In this document: one piece after another, positions 23,716 to 31,982 of the stretch
How positions within the stretch are numbered: position 1 is the stretch's first letter
Layout: the number at the start of each line of letters is the position of its first letter
Source: Fictibacillus fluitans
Lineage (GTDB): Bacteria > Bacillota > Bacilli > Bacillales > Fictibacillaceae
Length of the DNA: 57,498 nucleotides
NCBI RefSeq assembly: GCF_030418125.1
Contig: NZ_JAUHTR010000022.1
Span: forward strand, 1-57,498
Reading direction: 5' to 3'
Position numbers and translations under genes: made by a program
The notes under the pieces: generated by a model
What the model saw: only the letters and a program-made list of their open reading frames with translations
Databases searched by the model: none
Told to the model about the DNA's origin: nothing

Positions 23716-24369
23716 GTGTATTATGAGCGGCCGGATACAGCCACGCGAAATTTCATCAGAGTGTATGGAGAAGGCACTGCTTATGCTGTGCCGGACCAGG
23801 TGCAGCTGGCTCTCGGTGTGATCACCGAGAATAAGGATGTCAGTGCCGCGCAAAAGCAGAACAATGACGTGATGAACCAGGTGATTCATGGACTGATGAC
23901 GATGGGCATACCAGCCAGGGACATCCAGACGTCGCTCTATCGGATTGATCCGCAGTATGTTTATGAAAATGGACAGCAGCATTTAAAAGGCTATCAGGTG
24001 AACCACCAGCTTCAGGTCACCGTTCGTGATATAAGCCAGACGGGTGCCGTAATCAATATGGCCGTAAGCCAGGGAGCCAATTCTGTTTCGTCCATCCAAT
24101 TTATCGTGTCGTCTCAGGATGCTTTTTATAATCAGGCTCTGACACTGGCCGTTCAGAACGCCCAGCAAAAAGCGATGAATATCGCAAGGGACCTGGGTGT
24201 CACCATCAACCGCTATCCGGCAAAAGTGACGGAGCTGACCAAAAGTGCCAGGCCAGGTCCTGTTCCTTTTCAGGGAGCCATGTTCGCGCAGGCAGGACCG
24301 GTGCCCATCCAAACCGGTGAGAATGAAATCACAGCGGCCATTGAGACGGAATTTTTTTATACGACATAA
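23716..24369 (+). CDS. SIMPL (DUF541) domain protein
   Basis: 217 residues. The pattern IRVYGEGTAYAVPDQVQLALGV followed by LMTMGIPARDIQTSLYRIDPQY and LKGYQVNHQLQVTVRD is characteristic of SIMPL proteins, which form ring-like oligomers of unclear function. No signal peptide is evident, unlike many Gram-negative members. A GTG at 23716 has GGGAGGG 6 nt upstream; an upstream ATG at 23701 overlaps that box. A terminator follows immediately. Confidence 0.82.
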   Translation: MYYERPDTATRNFIRVYGEGTAYAVPDQVQLALGVITENKDVSAAQKQNNDVMNQVIHGLMTMGIPARDIQTSLYRIDPQYVYENGQQHLKGYQVNHQLQVTVRDISQTGAVINMAVSQGANSVSSIQFIVSSQDAFYNQALTLAVQNAQQKAMNIARDLGVTINRYPAKVTELTKSARPGPVPFQGAMFAQAGPVPIQTGENEITAAIETEFFYTT

Positions 24370-24377
24370 AAAGGAAT

Positions 24378-24417
24378 GAGTTAGGCTCTTATGGAAGGGT
24401 TACCTAGCTCTTTTTTT
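24378..24417 (+). terminator. Terminator of the SIMPL gene
   Basis: GAGTTAGG pairs with CCTAGCTC (8 bp, one G-T), followed by seven T. Confidence 0.75.
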
Positions 24418-24447
24418 ATGATGGAAGTTAAGAAATGGGGGATAACC

Positions 24448-25374
24448 TTGAGTTCTCATGAAACGATTATTAAAGCCGAGCATCTGGTGAAACGCTATGG
24501 GGATTTTTACGCGGTAAATGGCGTTGACTTTGAGGTACATAGAGGAGAAGTATTCGGCATGCTTGGACCGAACGGGGCGGGGAAGACGACAACGCTTGAG
24601 ATGCTGGTCGGACTTCGGAAACCGGACGAAGGAACCGCATGGATCGGGGATTTCGATATTCGAAAAGACCTCGAACGCATTAAAGAGGTGATCGGTGTGC
24701 AGCTGCAATCCACCACCTTGTTTGAACTCCTCACCGTTGAAGAAATTTTAAAAATGTATGCGAGCTTTTATCCAAAGCATATATCCATTCCCGATTTGAT
24801 TGAGGACATGATACTGACAGACAAACGACGGAGCCGGATCAAGAGTTTATCCGGAGGGCAAAAGCAGAGGCTAGCGATTGCGCTTGCCCTTGTACATGAT
24901 CCGTGGATCATTTTTCTGGATGAACCGACAACAGGCCTTGATCCCCAGGCAAGGCGCACATTATGGGACATCGTCCTGAATCTCAAGGAAAAAGGGAAGA
25001 CGATCATGATGACAACCCATTATATGGACGAAGCACATGTGCTGTGTGACCGGATTGCCATCATGGACCAGGGAAAAATGATCGCACTGGATACTCCGGA
25101 AAATCTGGTGAAGAACCTGCAGTCGGACAGTGCGGTTGAGTTCCGGATGGACGAGAACGCTCCTTTTCATTTAGAGGACATTAAAGGGGTGAAGCAAATC
25201 GGCGGCCACAAGGATGTGCAGGTGCTGTATACCGACAACCTTCAGGAAACGTTAACGAGCCTTATCGAAACGGCTTCTCAAAAAGGCCTAAAGCTGATAG
25301 ATCTCCAGACTCGCACCGCCACATTGGAGGATGTATTTATTCACATGACAGGAAGGAGTCTGAGAGAAGGATGA
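24448..25374 (+). CDS. ABC exporter ATP-binding protein (ABC-2 type)
   Basis: About 308 residues. Walker A is GPNGAGKTTT, the signature LSGGQKQRLA, Walker B IIFLDEPT and the H-loop TTHYMDEA. A C-terminal regulatory tail of about 90 residues follows, as in drug- or lipid-export ATPases. A TTG at 24448 after a GGGG box is the likely start; the frame is open to 24391, but that part lies in the terminator of the preceding gene. It overlaps the permease gene by ATGA, so the pair forms one transporter. The substrate is unknown. Confidence 0.87.
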   Translation: MSSHETIIKAEHLVKRYGDFYAVNGVDFEVHRGEVFGMLGPNGAGKTTTLEMLVGLRKPDEGTAWIGDFDIRKDLERIKEVIGVQLQSTTLFELLTVEEILKMYASFYPKHISIPDLIEDMILTDKRRSRIKSLSGGQKQRLAIALALVHDPWIIFLDEPTTGLDPQARRTLWDIVLNLKEKGKTIMMTTHYMDEAHVLCDRIAIMDQGKMIALDTPENLVKNLQSDSAVEFRMDENAPFHLEDIKGVKQIGGHKDVQVLYTDNLQETLTSLIETASQKGLKLIDLQTRTATLEDVFIHMTGRSLREG

Positions 25375-26471
25375 AGGCTTATTGGCAGTTAACGTTGGCT
25401 CAGCTGCGGATTTTCCTGCGCAACCGGCAGGTGCTGTTCTGGACGCTGGCATTTCCGATTTTCCTGATGGTCATGCTTGGCTCCTTTTTAGGAAATGGAA
25501 ACGGCATGTCGGTGACGATTGGTTATGTCGACAAGGATCATTCTTCCCAGTCGAAGCAGCTTGCAGAAGTTTTAAAGAAAAACGAAGCGATTTCACTCGA
25601 TAAATCATCCAGTAAAAAAGATGCACTCTCCCAGTTGAAGCAAGGGGATGTACAGCTCGTAGTAGAGGTTCCCAAGGGCTATGAAGAGAGAATGAAGAAC
25701 TCTGAACAGAATGGAAAACCGTTTACTCTGCCTGTTTTTTATAATGAGACCGATATGGCCGTTTCACAGGTCGGCCAGCAGCTCGTTTACAATGCAGTGG
25801 ATGCGGTAAGCAAACAAAAGGCAGATTATAAGCCGGCTGTCGTGATTAATCCTAAAGGCGTGGAGACACTGAATCTCCGGTATATTGATTTTCTTGTTCC
25901 GGGAATTGTGGCGATGATGATTCTGAGCAACAACATGAACGGAGTCGCTGGCCAGATCGCCTCCTGGCGGGAACGGGGTATATTGCGGCGGATGCAGGGA
26001 ACTACACTAAAAGCCCACACGTTTATTGCCGCTCAGATTACCGCACGCCTTATGCTGAACGGCCTGCAGGCGCTGATTGTCCTGCTGGTCGCCCGTCTGG
26101 TGTTTGACGTCGAGGTCAGGGGTTCGTGGCTGACTCTTGTGAGCTTTGTTATTCTTGGAACGCTTGCTTTCATGGCGATAGGTTTTATTATTGCCGGAAT
26201 TGCCAAAACACCGGAAAGCGCTGGTCCGATCGCAGGCTTCCTGTCCTTTCCGATGCTGTTTCTTGGCGGGGTATTTTTCCCGATTAAAAACATGCCGGAA
26301 TTTCTCCAGCCGATCGTTCATATTCTTCCTATAGCGCATCTGACGACAGCGATGCGAGAGACGATGAACGTTGGCGCGTCATTTATGAGTCTCGGAACGG
26401 AGGCACTGGTCCTTGGCGGCTGGATCATCGGTGCCTTTATCGTAGCAAGTTTGACATTTAAATGGGAATAA
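25371..26471 (+). CDS. ABC-2 type transporter permease
   Basis: 366 residues with one N-terminal transmembrane helix (about 18-38), an extracytoplasmic domain (about 40-165) and five C-terminal helices. This is the usual layout of YadH/YhgE-like ABC-2 permeases. The conserved coupling segment is seen as SWRERGILRRMQGTTLK. ATGA overlap with the ATPase gene shows translational coupling. Probable role: efflux of a drug, antimicrobial or lipid. Confidence 0.87.
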   Translation: MKAYWQLTLAQLRIFLRNRQVLFWTLAFPIFLMVMLGSFLGNGNGMSVTIGYVDKDHSSQSKQLAEVLKKNEAISLDKSSSKKDALSQLKQGDVQLVVEVPKGYEERMKNSEQNGKPFTLPVFYNETDMAVSQVGQQLVYNAVDAVSKQKADYKPAVVINPKGVETLNLRYIDFLVPGIVAMMILSNNMNGVAGQIASWRERGILRRMQGTTLKAHTFIAAQITARLMLNGLQALIVLLVARLVFDVEVRGSWLTLVSFVILGTLAFMAIGFIIAGIAKTPESAGPIAGFLSFPMLFLGGVFFPIKNMPEFLQPIVHILPIAHLTTAMRETMNVGASFMSLGTEALVLGGWIIGAFIVASLTFKWE

Positions 26472-26489
26472 GCAAATTAGGAGGCTGAG

Positions 26490-26924
26490 ATGGAAAATCA
26501 AAGTTTAAAAAATCATGCGAGGGTACACCCGCTGTATCATTATGTCCTGACCATCCTTATTCTGGGTTCGCTTGGCACGGCGGTCACTTACTTTATTGGT
26601 GCATTGATGGATGGGAAAAACATCAATCTGGCGGTCGTGCTGCTTCTGATGGCCGGATCGCTTGTAGTCATTTTTATGCTTGTACGGCTGTACCCGCTAA
26701 AAGCACAGGACCGGGCCATCCGTGCGGAAGAAAACCTGAGGCATTACGTGCTGACAGGTAAACTGCTCGACCAGCGGCTGTCCGCCAGGCAAATCGTCGC
26801 CTTGCGTTTTGCGAGTGATGAAGAATTGCCTGCACTGAGCGTGGAAGCCGCCGAAAACAATTGGAGCACGAAAGAAATTAAGGAGAGAATCACGAATTGG
26901 CGGGGAGATTATTATCGAATCTAG
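26490..26924 (+). CDS. DUF6526-like membrane protein
   Basis: 144 residues with two membrane helices (about 19-38 and 48-65) and a soluble C-terminal domain rich in charged residues (RLYPLKAQDRAIRAEENLRHY). The order and sequence suggest DUF6526. It starts 18 nt after the permease with an AGGAGG box, so it is the third gene of the ABC operon. The function is unknown. Confidence 0.7.
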   Translation: MENQSLKNHARVHPLYHYVLTILILGSLGTAVTYFIGALMDGKNINLAVVLLLMAGSLVVIFMLVRLYPLKAQDRAIRAEENLRHYVLTGKLLDQRLSARQIVALRFASDEELPALSVEAAENNWSTKEIKERITNWRGDYYRI

Positions 26925-26931
26925 AGCGTTG

Positions 26932-26962
26932 AAAAGCGACCCCTTTTGGTCGCTTTTTTTTT
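26932..26962. terminator. Terminator after the ABC-2 operon
   Basis: GCGACC pairs with GGTCGC around CCTTTT, with A-run before and nine T after. It may also serve the convergent AraC gene. Confidence 0.88.
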
Positions 26963-26972
26963 GTGCAGAAAT

Positions 26973-27836
26973 TCATGTGCGGAATCGCTTCCTGAATTTT
27001 AGTGGAGAGATTTTCACCATTTTCAAGAAACAGCGGGTGAAGTATGAGGTAGATGAAAAACCAACTTTTTCGGCAATGTCACCAATGGACATATCTGTAT
27101 TTAATAAAATTAATTTAGCCTGATTAATGCGATGAGTTGTTAAATAATCTAAAGGAGTACATCCGTAAACCTTTTTCATACACCGTGTAAGATAAGCAGC
27201 ATGAAAATTTAGTTCTTCGCTAATTGTTGAATAGGTGATGGCGCTCTCATAATTCTTTTGCAAATACACTGCTGTACGTTCAGCCAATTGAAGGATAGTA
27301 GAATTTATATTCGGTTTTTGTTCAGTTTGCAAATCTTGAAGCAATTCATGAAATACTGCTTGCTCATGCAGCTTGGTGTTGCAAGATGGCTGTTTAATGA
27401 GAAGGAGTAAATTATTTATCTTTTCATAAACAGAAATCGGGTTTGACAAGGAACAAAATCTAGGGATGTTGATATAAAATAGTTCTTTTTGATGAAACGG
27501 TGTAATCTGTACATTTCCTGATCTTTCTTTATTCTCCTTATTCTCAGACCAGGCTCCCCTGGTCTGGAAATGAAGCCAATAAAAATGCGTCTCATCTTTA
27601 CACTTTTCATATTGATAATGATGACGGTCTGGTCTCAGGATAAGTGCCTGTCCAGCGTCAACAGACCATTGCTGATCCTCTTCAGCCATTTTTAAATTTC
27701 CCCGAGTGACCACCAGTAAGTCAAAAACCTCTATATTTTTCCGATTAGGATGAGATGTATTTCCAGAATAGATATCTTCCCCGCAATATAAATAATGGGG
27801 AAGTGGAGGCACTGTAAATTCAAAAAAGGATGACAT
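26973..27836 (-). CDS. AraC-family regulator with N-terminal cupin sensor
   Basis: 287 residues. An N-terminal cupin-like ligand-binding domain is followed by a C-terminal double HTH domain (roughly residues 185-280). The second HTH and family signature are visible as IGDIAEKVGFSSTSYFTRCFLKMVKISPLKFRKRF. It is divergent from the glycoside hydrolase cluster and most likely controls it in response to an imported or intracellular sugar. The ATG at 27836 has GAGGTGGG 5 nt upstream; a GTG at 27851 overlaps that box. It probably binds the 27852-27987 intergenic region. Confidence 0.85.
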   Translation of the reverse strand: MSSFFEFTVPPLPHYLYCGEDIYSGNTSHPNRKNIEVFDLLVVTRGNLKMAEEDQQWSVDAGQALILRPDRHHYQYEKCKDETHFYWLHFQTRGAWSENKENKERSGNVQITPFHQKELFYINIPRFCSLSNPISVYEKINNLLLLIKQPSCNTKLHEQAVFHELLQDLQTEQKPNINSTILQLAERTAVYLQKNYESAITYSTISEELNFHAAYLTRCMKKVYGCTPLDYLTTHRINQAKLILLNTDMSIGDIAEKVGFSSTSYFTRCFLKMVKISPLKFRKRFRT

Positions 27837-27900
27837 TAAATCCCACCTCACATTTAATTAGTTCATATTGTACAAAAACAGGTTCACAAATTGTCTATAA

Positions 27901-27958
27901 TTCCAATATTAGAGGAGATATACTCAAAATACTAGATTGAAGATTTAAAATATTGGAA
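27901..27958. promoter_or_regulatory. Perfect inverted repeat in the divergent AraC-GH127 promoter region
   Basis: TTCCAATATT at 27901-27910 is the exact reverse complement of AATATTGGAA at 27949-27958. The 38-bp spacer is A/T-rich. It could hold operator half-sites of the AraC regulator or form a long RNA hairpin ahead of the GH127-like gene. Confidence 0.5.
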
Positions 27959-27987
27959 CGATATTTGGGGAAAGGGAGTGCCTAATT

Positions 27988-29871
27988 TTGCTGGATATTG
28001 AAAACGTTATGGATGAAAAACGAAAAGTACATAATGGGGTTTTTTCTGAACTTCCACTTGGATCAATCAAACCCAAGGGCTGGCTTAAAGATCAATTGAT
28101 CATTCAAGCAGAAGGAATGACGGGGAAATTAGAGGAATACTGGGATGATGTGGGTCCTAATAGTGGATGGAAAGGAGGTTCTGGTGAAAGCTGGGAAAGA
28201 GGGCCTTATTATCTCGACGGTTTGGTGCCGTTAGCATATTTACTAGAATACGAAGAACTTATTAATAAAGTAAAGCCATGGATAGAGTGGACTTTATCCA
28301 GTCAGCTGCCGAGCGGACAGTTTGGACCTAAAAGCAATGATGATTGGTGGAGCCGTATGGTGATGTTGAAGGTTCTCATTCAATATGAAGAGGCTACCGG
28401 AGATTCGCGTATTGTTCCCTTTATGAAGAAATATTTTGAATACCAAAAAAGCAAAATCAACTCTCAGCCTCTTAAAGAATGGGGAGAGGCACGTGGCGGT
28501 GAAAATATCCTTTGTATTCAGTGGTTGTATCAAAAAATAAAAGAGGATTGGCTGTTAACCTTAGCCGACATTATTGCCAAACAAACCATCGATTGGAGCA
28601 GTATCTATTCAAATTTTCCTTTTTGGAGATATCAAACCAGATTTGACCACAGGGTACATGTCGTAAACGTTGCCATGAGTTTAAAATATCCTGCAGTTCA
28701 CTATTTTCTGACTGGATCAGAAAAGGATAGAACAGCTTCAAGAAAAGGAATTGAAAGTCTCATGCTATACCATGGCCAAGTAAACGGAATGTTTTCTGGA
28801 GACGAATGGCTTGCAGGTACCCATCCAAGCCAGGGGGTGGAATTGTGTGCAGTGGTGGAGTATATGTATAGCTTGGAAACATTAGCGAGGATATTTGGAT
28901 CCGGCTATTTTGCAGATATACTTGAAAAAGTAGCATTCAATGCCCTTCCCGCTACAATTTCTCCTGATTGGCATGGGCATCAGTATGACCAGCAGGCTAA
29001 TCAAGTTTTGTGTACTCAAGCTCGCAGAAATTGGACGTTGAACGGAGATGAATCCAATATGTTCGGGCTTGAGCCGAATTTTGGATGCTGCACGGCAAAT
29101 ATGCATCAAGGATGGCCGAAATTCACTGCAAGGCTATGGATGAAAACAAAAGATAATGGTTTAGCAGTGATTTCCTATGCACCATGCCAGATTCAAACAG
29201 AGGTTGGGAGCGGGGAGCAGGTATCTATTAAAGTTGAAACTCAGTATCCTTTTGAACAAGCGGTAAAAATTACCTTGAACACATCCCGGTCCGTTCTTTT
29301 TCCCATTAAACTCAGAATTCCTGAATGGTGCACCTCTTCAAATATAACAATTAATTCTACTTCGAAATGTAGTACTGCTGATCCAGATGGTTATGTGACC
29401 ATTACAAGAGAATGGAAAAATGGAGACCAGATTTTAATAGAGTTTCCTATGCAATTTTCGTTGGTTCATCGAGGAGACAATGCAGTCGGTATACAACGCG
29501 GGCCACTCCTGTATGCACTAAAGGTAGAAGAGCATTGGAGAAAAAGAAGCGGAAATGATATGTTTCCAAACCAAGAAGTCGTTCCCAAATCACCATGGAA
29601 TTATGGTTTAATCCTGGATGAACAGTTGGAAAACTCCTTTCAGCTTTTAACAGAAGCAGTCGGAAAACAGCCTTTCTCTCAGTCAAGTCCAATAAGAGCA
29701 ATTGCTAAAGCAAGAAGAATTCCCCAATGGCAGTTAGAAAAAAATTCTGCCGGAACTCTTCCGATCAGTCCCGTAGTATCTCATGAACCTGAAGAAGATA
29801 TTATGCTAATACCGTATGGTGCAGCCCGACTAAGGATAGCCGAATTTCCGGTAATAGAAAACAGGTCTTAA
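27988..29871 (+). CDS. GH127-like (DUF1680) glycoside hydrolase
   Basis: 627 residues, an alpha/alpha-barrel enzyme. The zinc site of known GH127 beta-L-arabinofuranosidases seems conserved: an E-x-C pair (E285, C287 in GVELCAVVEY) and adjacent C367-C368 in FGCCTANMHQGW, where one Cys is the known nucleophile. E273 is a candidate acid/base. The CCTAN ending differs from the common CCPPN, so it belongs to a sister subfamily; linkage and sugar are uncertain. There is no signal peptide, so it is cytoplasmic. The start is a TTG at 27988 with AAAGGGAG 9 nt upstream. It is the first gene of the island. Confidence 0.82.
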   Translation: MLDIENVMDEKRKVHNGVFSELPLGSIKPKGWLKDQLIIQAEGMTGKLEEYWDDVGPNSGWKGGSGESWERGPYYLDGLVPLAYLLEYEELINKVKPWIEWTLSSQLPSGQFGPKSNDDWWSRMVMLKVLIQYEEATGDSRIVPFMKKYFEYQKSKINSQPLKEWGEARGGENILCIQWLYQKIKEDWLLTLADIIAKQTIDWSSIYSNFPFWRYQTRFDHRVHVVNVAMSLKYPAVHYFLTGSEKDRTASRKGIESLMLYHGQVNGMFSGDEWLAGTHPSQGVELCAVVEYMYSLETLARIFGSGYFADILEKVAFNALPATISPDWHGHQYDQQANQVLCTQARRNWTLNGDESNMFGLEPNFGCCTANMHQGWPKFTARLWMKTKDNGLAVISYAPCQIQTEVGSGEQVSIKVETQYPFEQAVKITLNTSRSVLFPIKLRIPEWCTSSNITINSTSKCSTADPDGYVTITREWKNGDQILIEFPMQFSLVHRGDNAVGIQRGPLLYALKVEEHWRKRSGNDMFPNQEVVPKSPWNYGLILDEQLENSFQLLTEAVGKQPFSQSSPIRAIAKARRIPQWQLEKNSAGTLPISPVVSHEPEEDIMLIPYGAARLRIAEFPVIENRS

Positions 29872-29994
29872 ATGTAAATAAAATGGTCTGACACCTTTTT
29901 AAAGAGAAAGCGAATATTTGGTTCAGATTGTGAAAAAACAAGTTCATTTAGAGTGTATTTTTCAAACAATTTTATGTTTTATACTAAAGGTATA

Positions 29995-30008
29995 TGAAAG
30001 CGTATTCA
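29995..30008 (+). promoter_or_regulatory. Near-perfect cre (CcpA) site ahead of the CUT1 importer
   Basis: TGAAAGCGTATTCA matches the cre consensus TGWNANCGNTNWCA at 13 of 14 positions; the only miss is position 10. It lies about 60 nt before the permease start and about 10 nt after a TATACT -10-like box (29980-29985). This is the expected position for repression by CcpA when a preferred sugar is present. Confidence 0.65.
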
Positions 30009-30067
30009 TAGATTAGATAGTTTATAAAAACAATCTTTAATGAATGAGGAAATGAAAGGGGGATATC

Positions 30068-31039
30068 ATGGATGATTTAAATGTATCTAAGCTGAATCTG
30101 GCTGATATTTCGGTAAAGAAAAAGAAAAAAACAAGGCTACAGCGATTGAAAAGAGATTTTAACCGGGGGAAGTATGTGTATTTGATGCTCGCACCGGTTG
30201 TGCTGTACTATCTGATTTTTCACTATTGGCCAATGATCGGAATTGTTATCTCTTTTCAGGATTACATCCCCGGAACGGGTTTCTTTGAGAGTCCCTGGGT
30301 AGGGCTTAAGCACTTTACTGAGTTTTTCCAAAGCTTTTATTTTTGGAGGCTGATGAAGAATACGTTTTTAATAAATTTTTGGCTTCTGATTTTTGGTTTC
30401 CCTGCTCCAATTATATTAGCCCTGTTATTAAATGAAGTTAGAGCGAAGTGGTTTAAGCGGGGAGTACAAACTGTCACGTATATTCCTCATTTTATCTCCA
30501 TCATAGTCATAGTAGGGATCATAAAAGATTTTACAGCCACAGACGGAATGATCAATCAATTGCGTGAGATTCTTGGCAAAGACTCCCTTCAATTTTTACA
30601 GTTTCCTGAATATTTTCGAACGATTTATGTTACCAGTGATATCTGGCAGACCATCGGCTGGAGTTCTATTATCTATTTTGCAGCATTATCCGCTGTTGAT
30701 CCTAATTTATATGAGGCTGCTTCTATTGATGGTGCGGGAAGGTTCCGTCAAATGTGGCACATTACTCTCCCGGCTCTCCGGCCGACAATTGTCATCATTT
30801 TAATTTTAACCATCGGCAATTTGCTGAGTACCGGTTTTGAGAAAATCCTCTTACTTTATCAGCCGCTTACGTATGAAACAGCAGACGTTATTTCTACATA
30901 CGTTTACAGGAAAGGGATTGAAGGATCCTCCTTTAGTTTTGCAACAGCCGTTGGATTGTTTAATACGGTTATGAATTTTGCCTTATTAATTGCAGCAAAT
31001 AGAATTAGCAGGAAGATTTCAGAGAATAGCTTATGGTAG
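30068..31039 (+). CDS. CUT1 ABC importer permease (LplB/YtcP type)
   Basis: 323 residues, six transmembrane helices after a charged N-terminal tail (KKKKKTRLQRLKR). The EAA coupling loop reads EAASIDGAGRFRQMWHITLP, standard for CUT1 permeases that take up oligosaccharides. The C-terminal half is followed directly by the second permease. GAAAGGGGG precedes the ATG. No cognate ATPase gene is in the island, so a shared multisugar ATPase (MsmX-like) encoded elsewhere is likely. Confidence 0.88.
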   Translation: MDDLNVSKLNLADISVKKKKKTRLQRLKRDFNRGKYVYLMLAPVVLYYLIFHYWPMIGIVISFQDYIPGTGFFESPWVGLKHFTEFFQSFYFWRLMKNTFLINFWLLIFGFPAPIILALLLNEVRAKWFKRGVQTVTYIPHFISIIVIVGIIKDFTATDGMINQLREILGKDSLQFLQFPEYFRTIYVTSDIWQTIGWSSIIYFAALSAVDPNLYEAASIDGAGRFRQMWHITLPALRPTIVIILILTIGNLLSTGFEKILLLYQPLTYETADVISTYVYRKGIEGSSFSFATAVGLFNTVMNFALLIAANRISRKISENSLW

Positions 31040-31051
31040 GTGGTGACGGAC

Positions 31052-31930
31052 ATGAAATATAAACCCACAGTTATTGACCGAGTTTTTGATATTTTTGTTT
31101 ACATTACCTTGTCTTTATTGATGGTTGTCACTTTTTACCCGCTCTACTATATTTTCGTAGCCTCAATCAGTTCAGTTTCTGAGATAGCAAAGCATGGTTC
31201 TTTTATGTTTTGGCCGAAAGGGCTAACCTTTGAGACTTATCAGGCTGTGTTCCAAAATTCGTTTATTTTGAAAGGGTTCAGGAATTCAATATTTTATGTA
31301 GTAGTCGGGACTTCCATTAATATGATTTTTTCGATATTTGCTGCTTATGCTCTTTCAAGAAAATGGTTAAAGGGAAGGAAAATCATCATGATGATGATTG
31401 TACTAACGATGTTTTTTGGAGGAGGATTAATTCCCAATTTCCTAATTGTTCAAAAACTTGGGATGTTCAATACGGTTTGGGCATTGCTTCTCCCGGGAGC
31501 GATATCAGCATGGAATGTCATCATGATGCGCACATACTTTCTCGGATTGCCTGACAGCCTTGAAGAATCGGCACGTATTGATGGAGCTAATGACTTTCAA
31601 ATTCTCTTTAAAGTCATGCTCCCATTAGCAAAGCCAATCCTTGCTGTGATGGTTCTCTTTTATGGAGTGGGCCATTGGAATTCCTGGTTCAGTGCTTCTA
31701 TTTATCTGCAGAATAGGGAACTTTGGCCGCTTCAAATGATTTTGAGAGAAATTCTGATTCAAGGAAGGGTTGCAGATTTTGGCGGAAGTGGTGCAACAGT
31801 TACCCACCAGGTGGCGAAAAACCTGAAATACGCAACCATTATTGTCAGTACAATCCCGATTTTGCTCGTTTACCCATTCATTCAAAAATATTTTGTGAAG
31901 GGGGTTATGCTCGGGTCTTTAAAAGAGTAG
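31052..31930 (+). CDS. CUT1 ABC importer permease (LplC/YtcQ-partner type)
   Basis: 292 residues with six transmembrane helices. The EAA loop reads EESARIDGANDFQILFKVMLPLAKP. It starts 12 nt after the first permease with AGGTGG before ATG 31052; an in-frame GTG at 31040 is earlier. It pairs with the 30068 permease to form the transmembrane heterodimer. Confidence 0.87.
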   Translation: MKYKPTVIDRVFDIFVYITLSLLMVVTFYPLYYIFVASISSVSEIAKHGSFMFWPKGLTFETYQAVFQNSFILKGFRNSIFYVVVGTSINMIFSIFAAYALSRKWLKGRKIIMMMIVLTMFFGGGLIPNFLIVQKLGMFNTVWALLLPGAISAWNVIMMRTYFLGLPDSLEESARIDGANDFQILFKVMLPLAKPILAVMVLFYGVGHWNSWFSASIYLQNRELWPLQMILREILIQGRVADFGGSGATVTHQVAKNLKYATIIVSTIPILLVYPFIQKYFVKGVMLGSLKE

Positions 31931-31982
31931 CACGTGAAAAGTTGAACATGCTTGCTTAAAAAATCTATGGGGGGTTCAAATC

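Noticed and set aside
24391-24447. N-terminal extension of the ABC-2 ATPase
   Set aside because: It overlaps the terminator of the SIMPL gene; the TTG at 24448 has a G-rich box and gives the usual family start.
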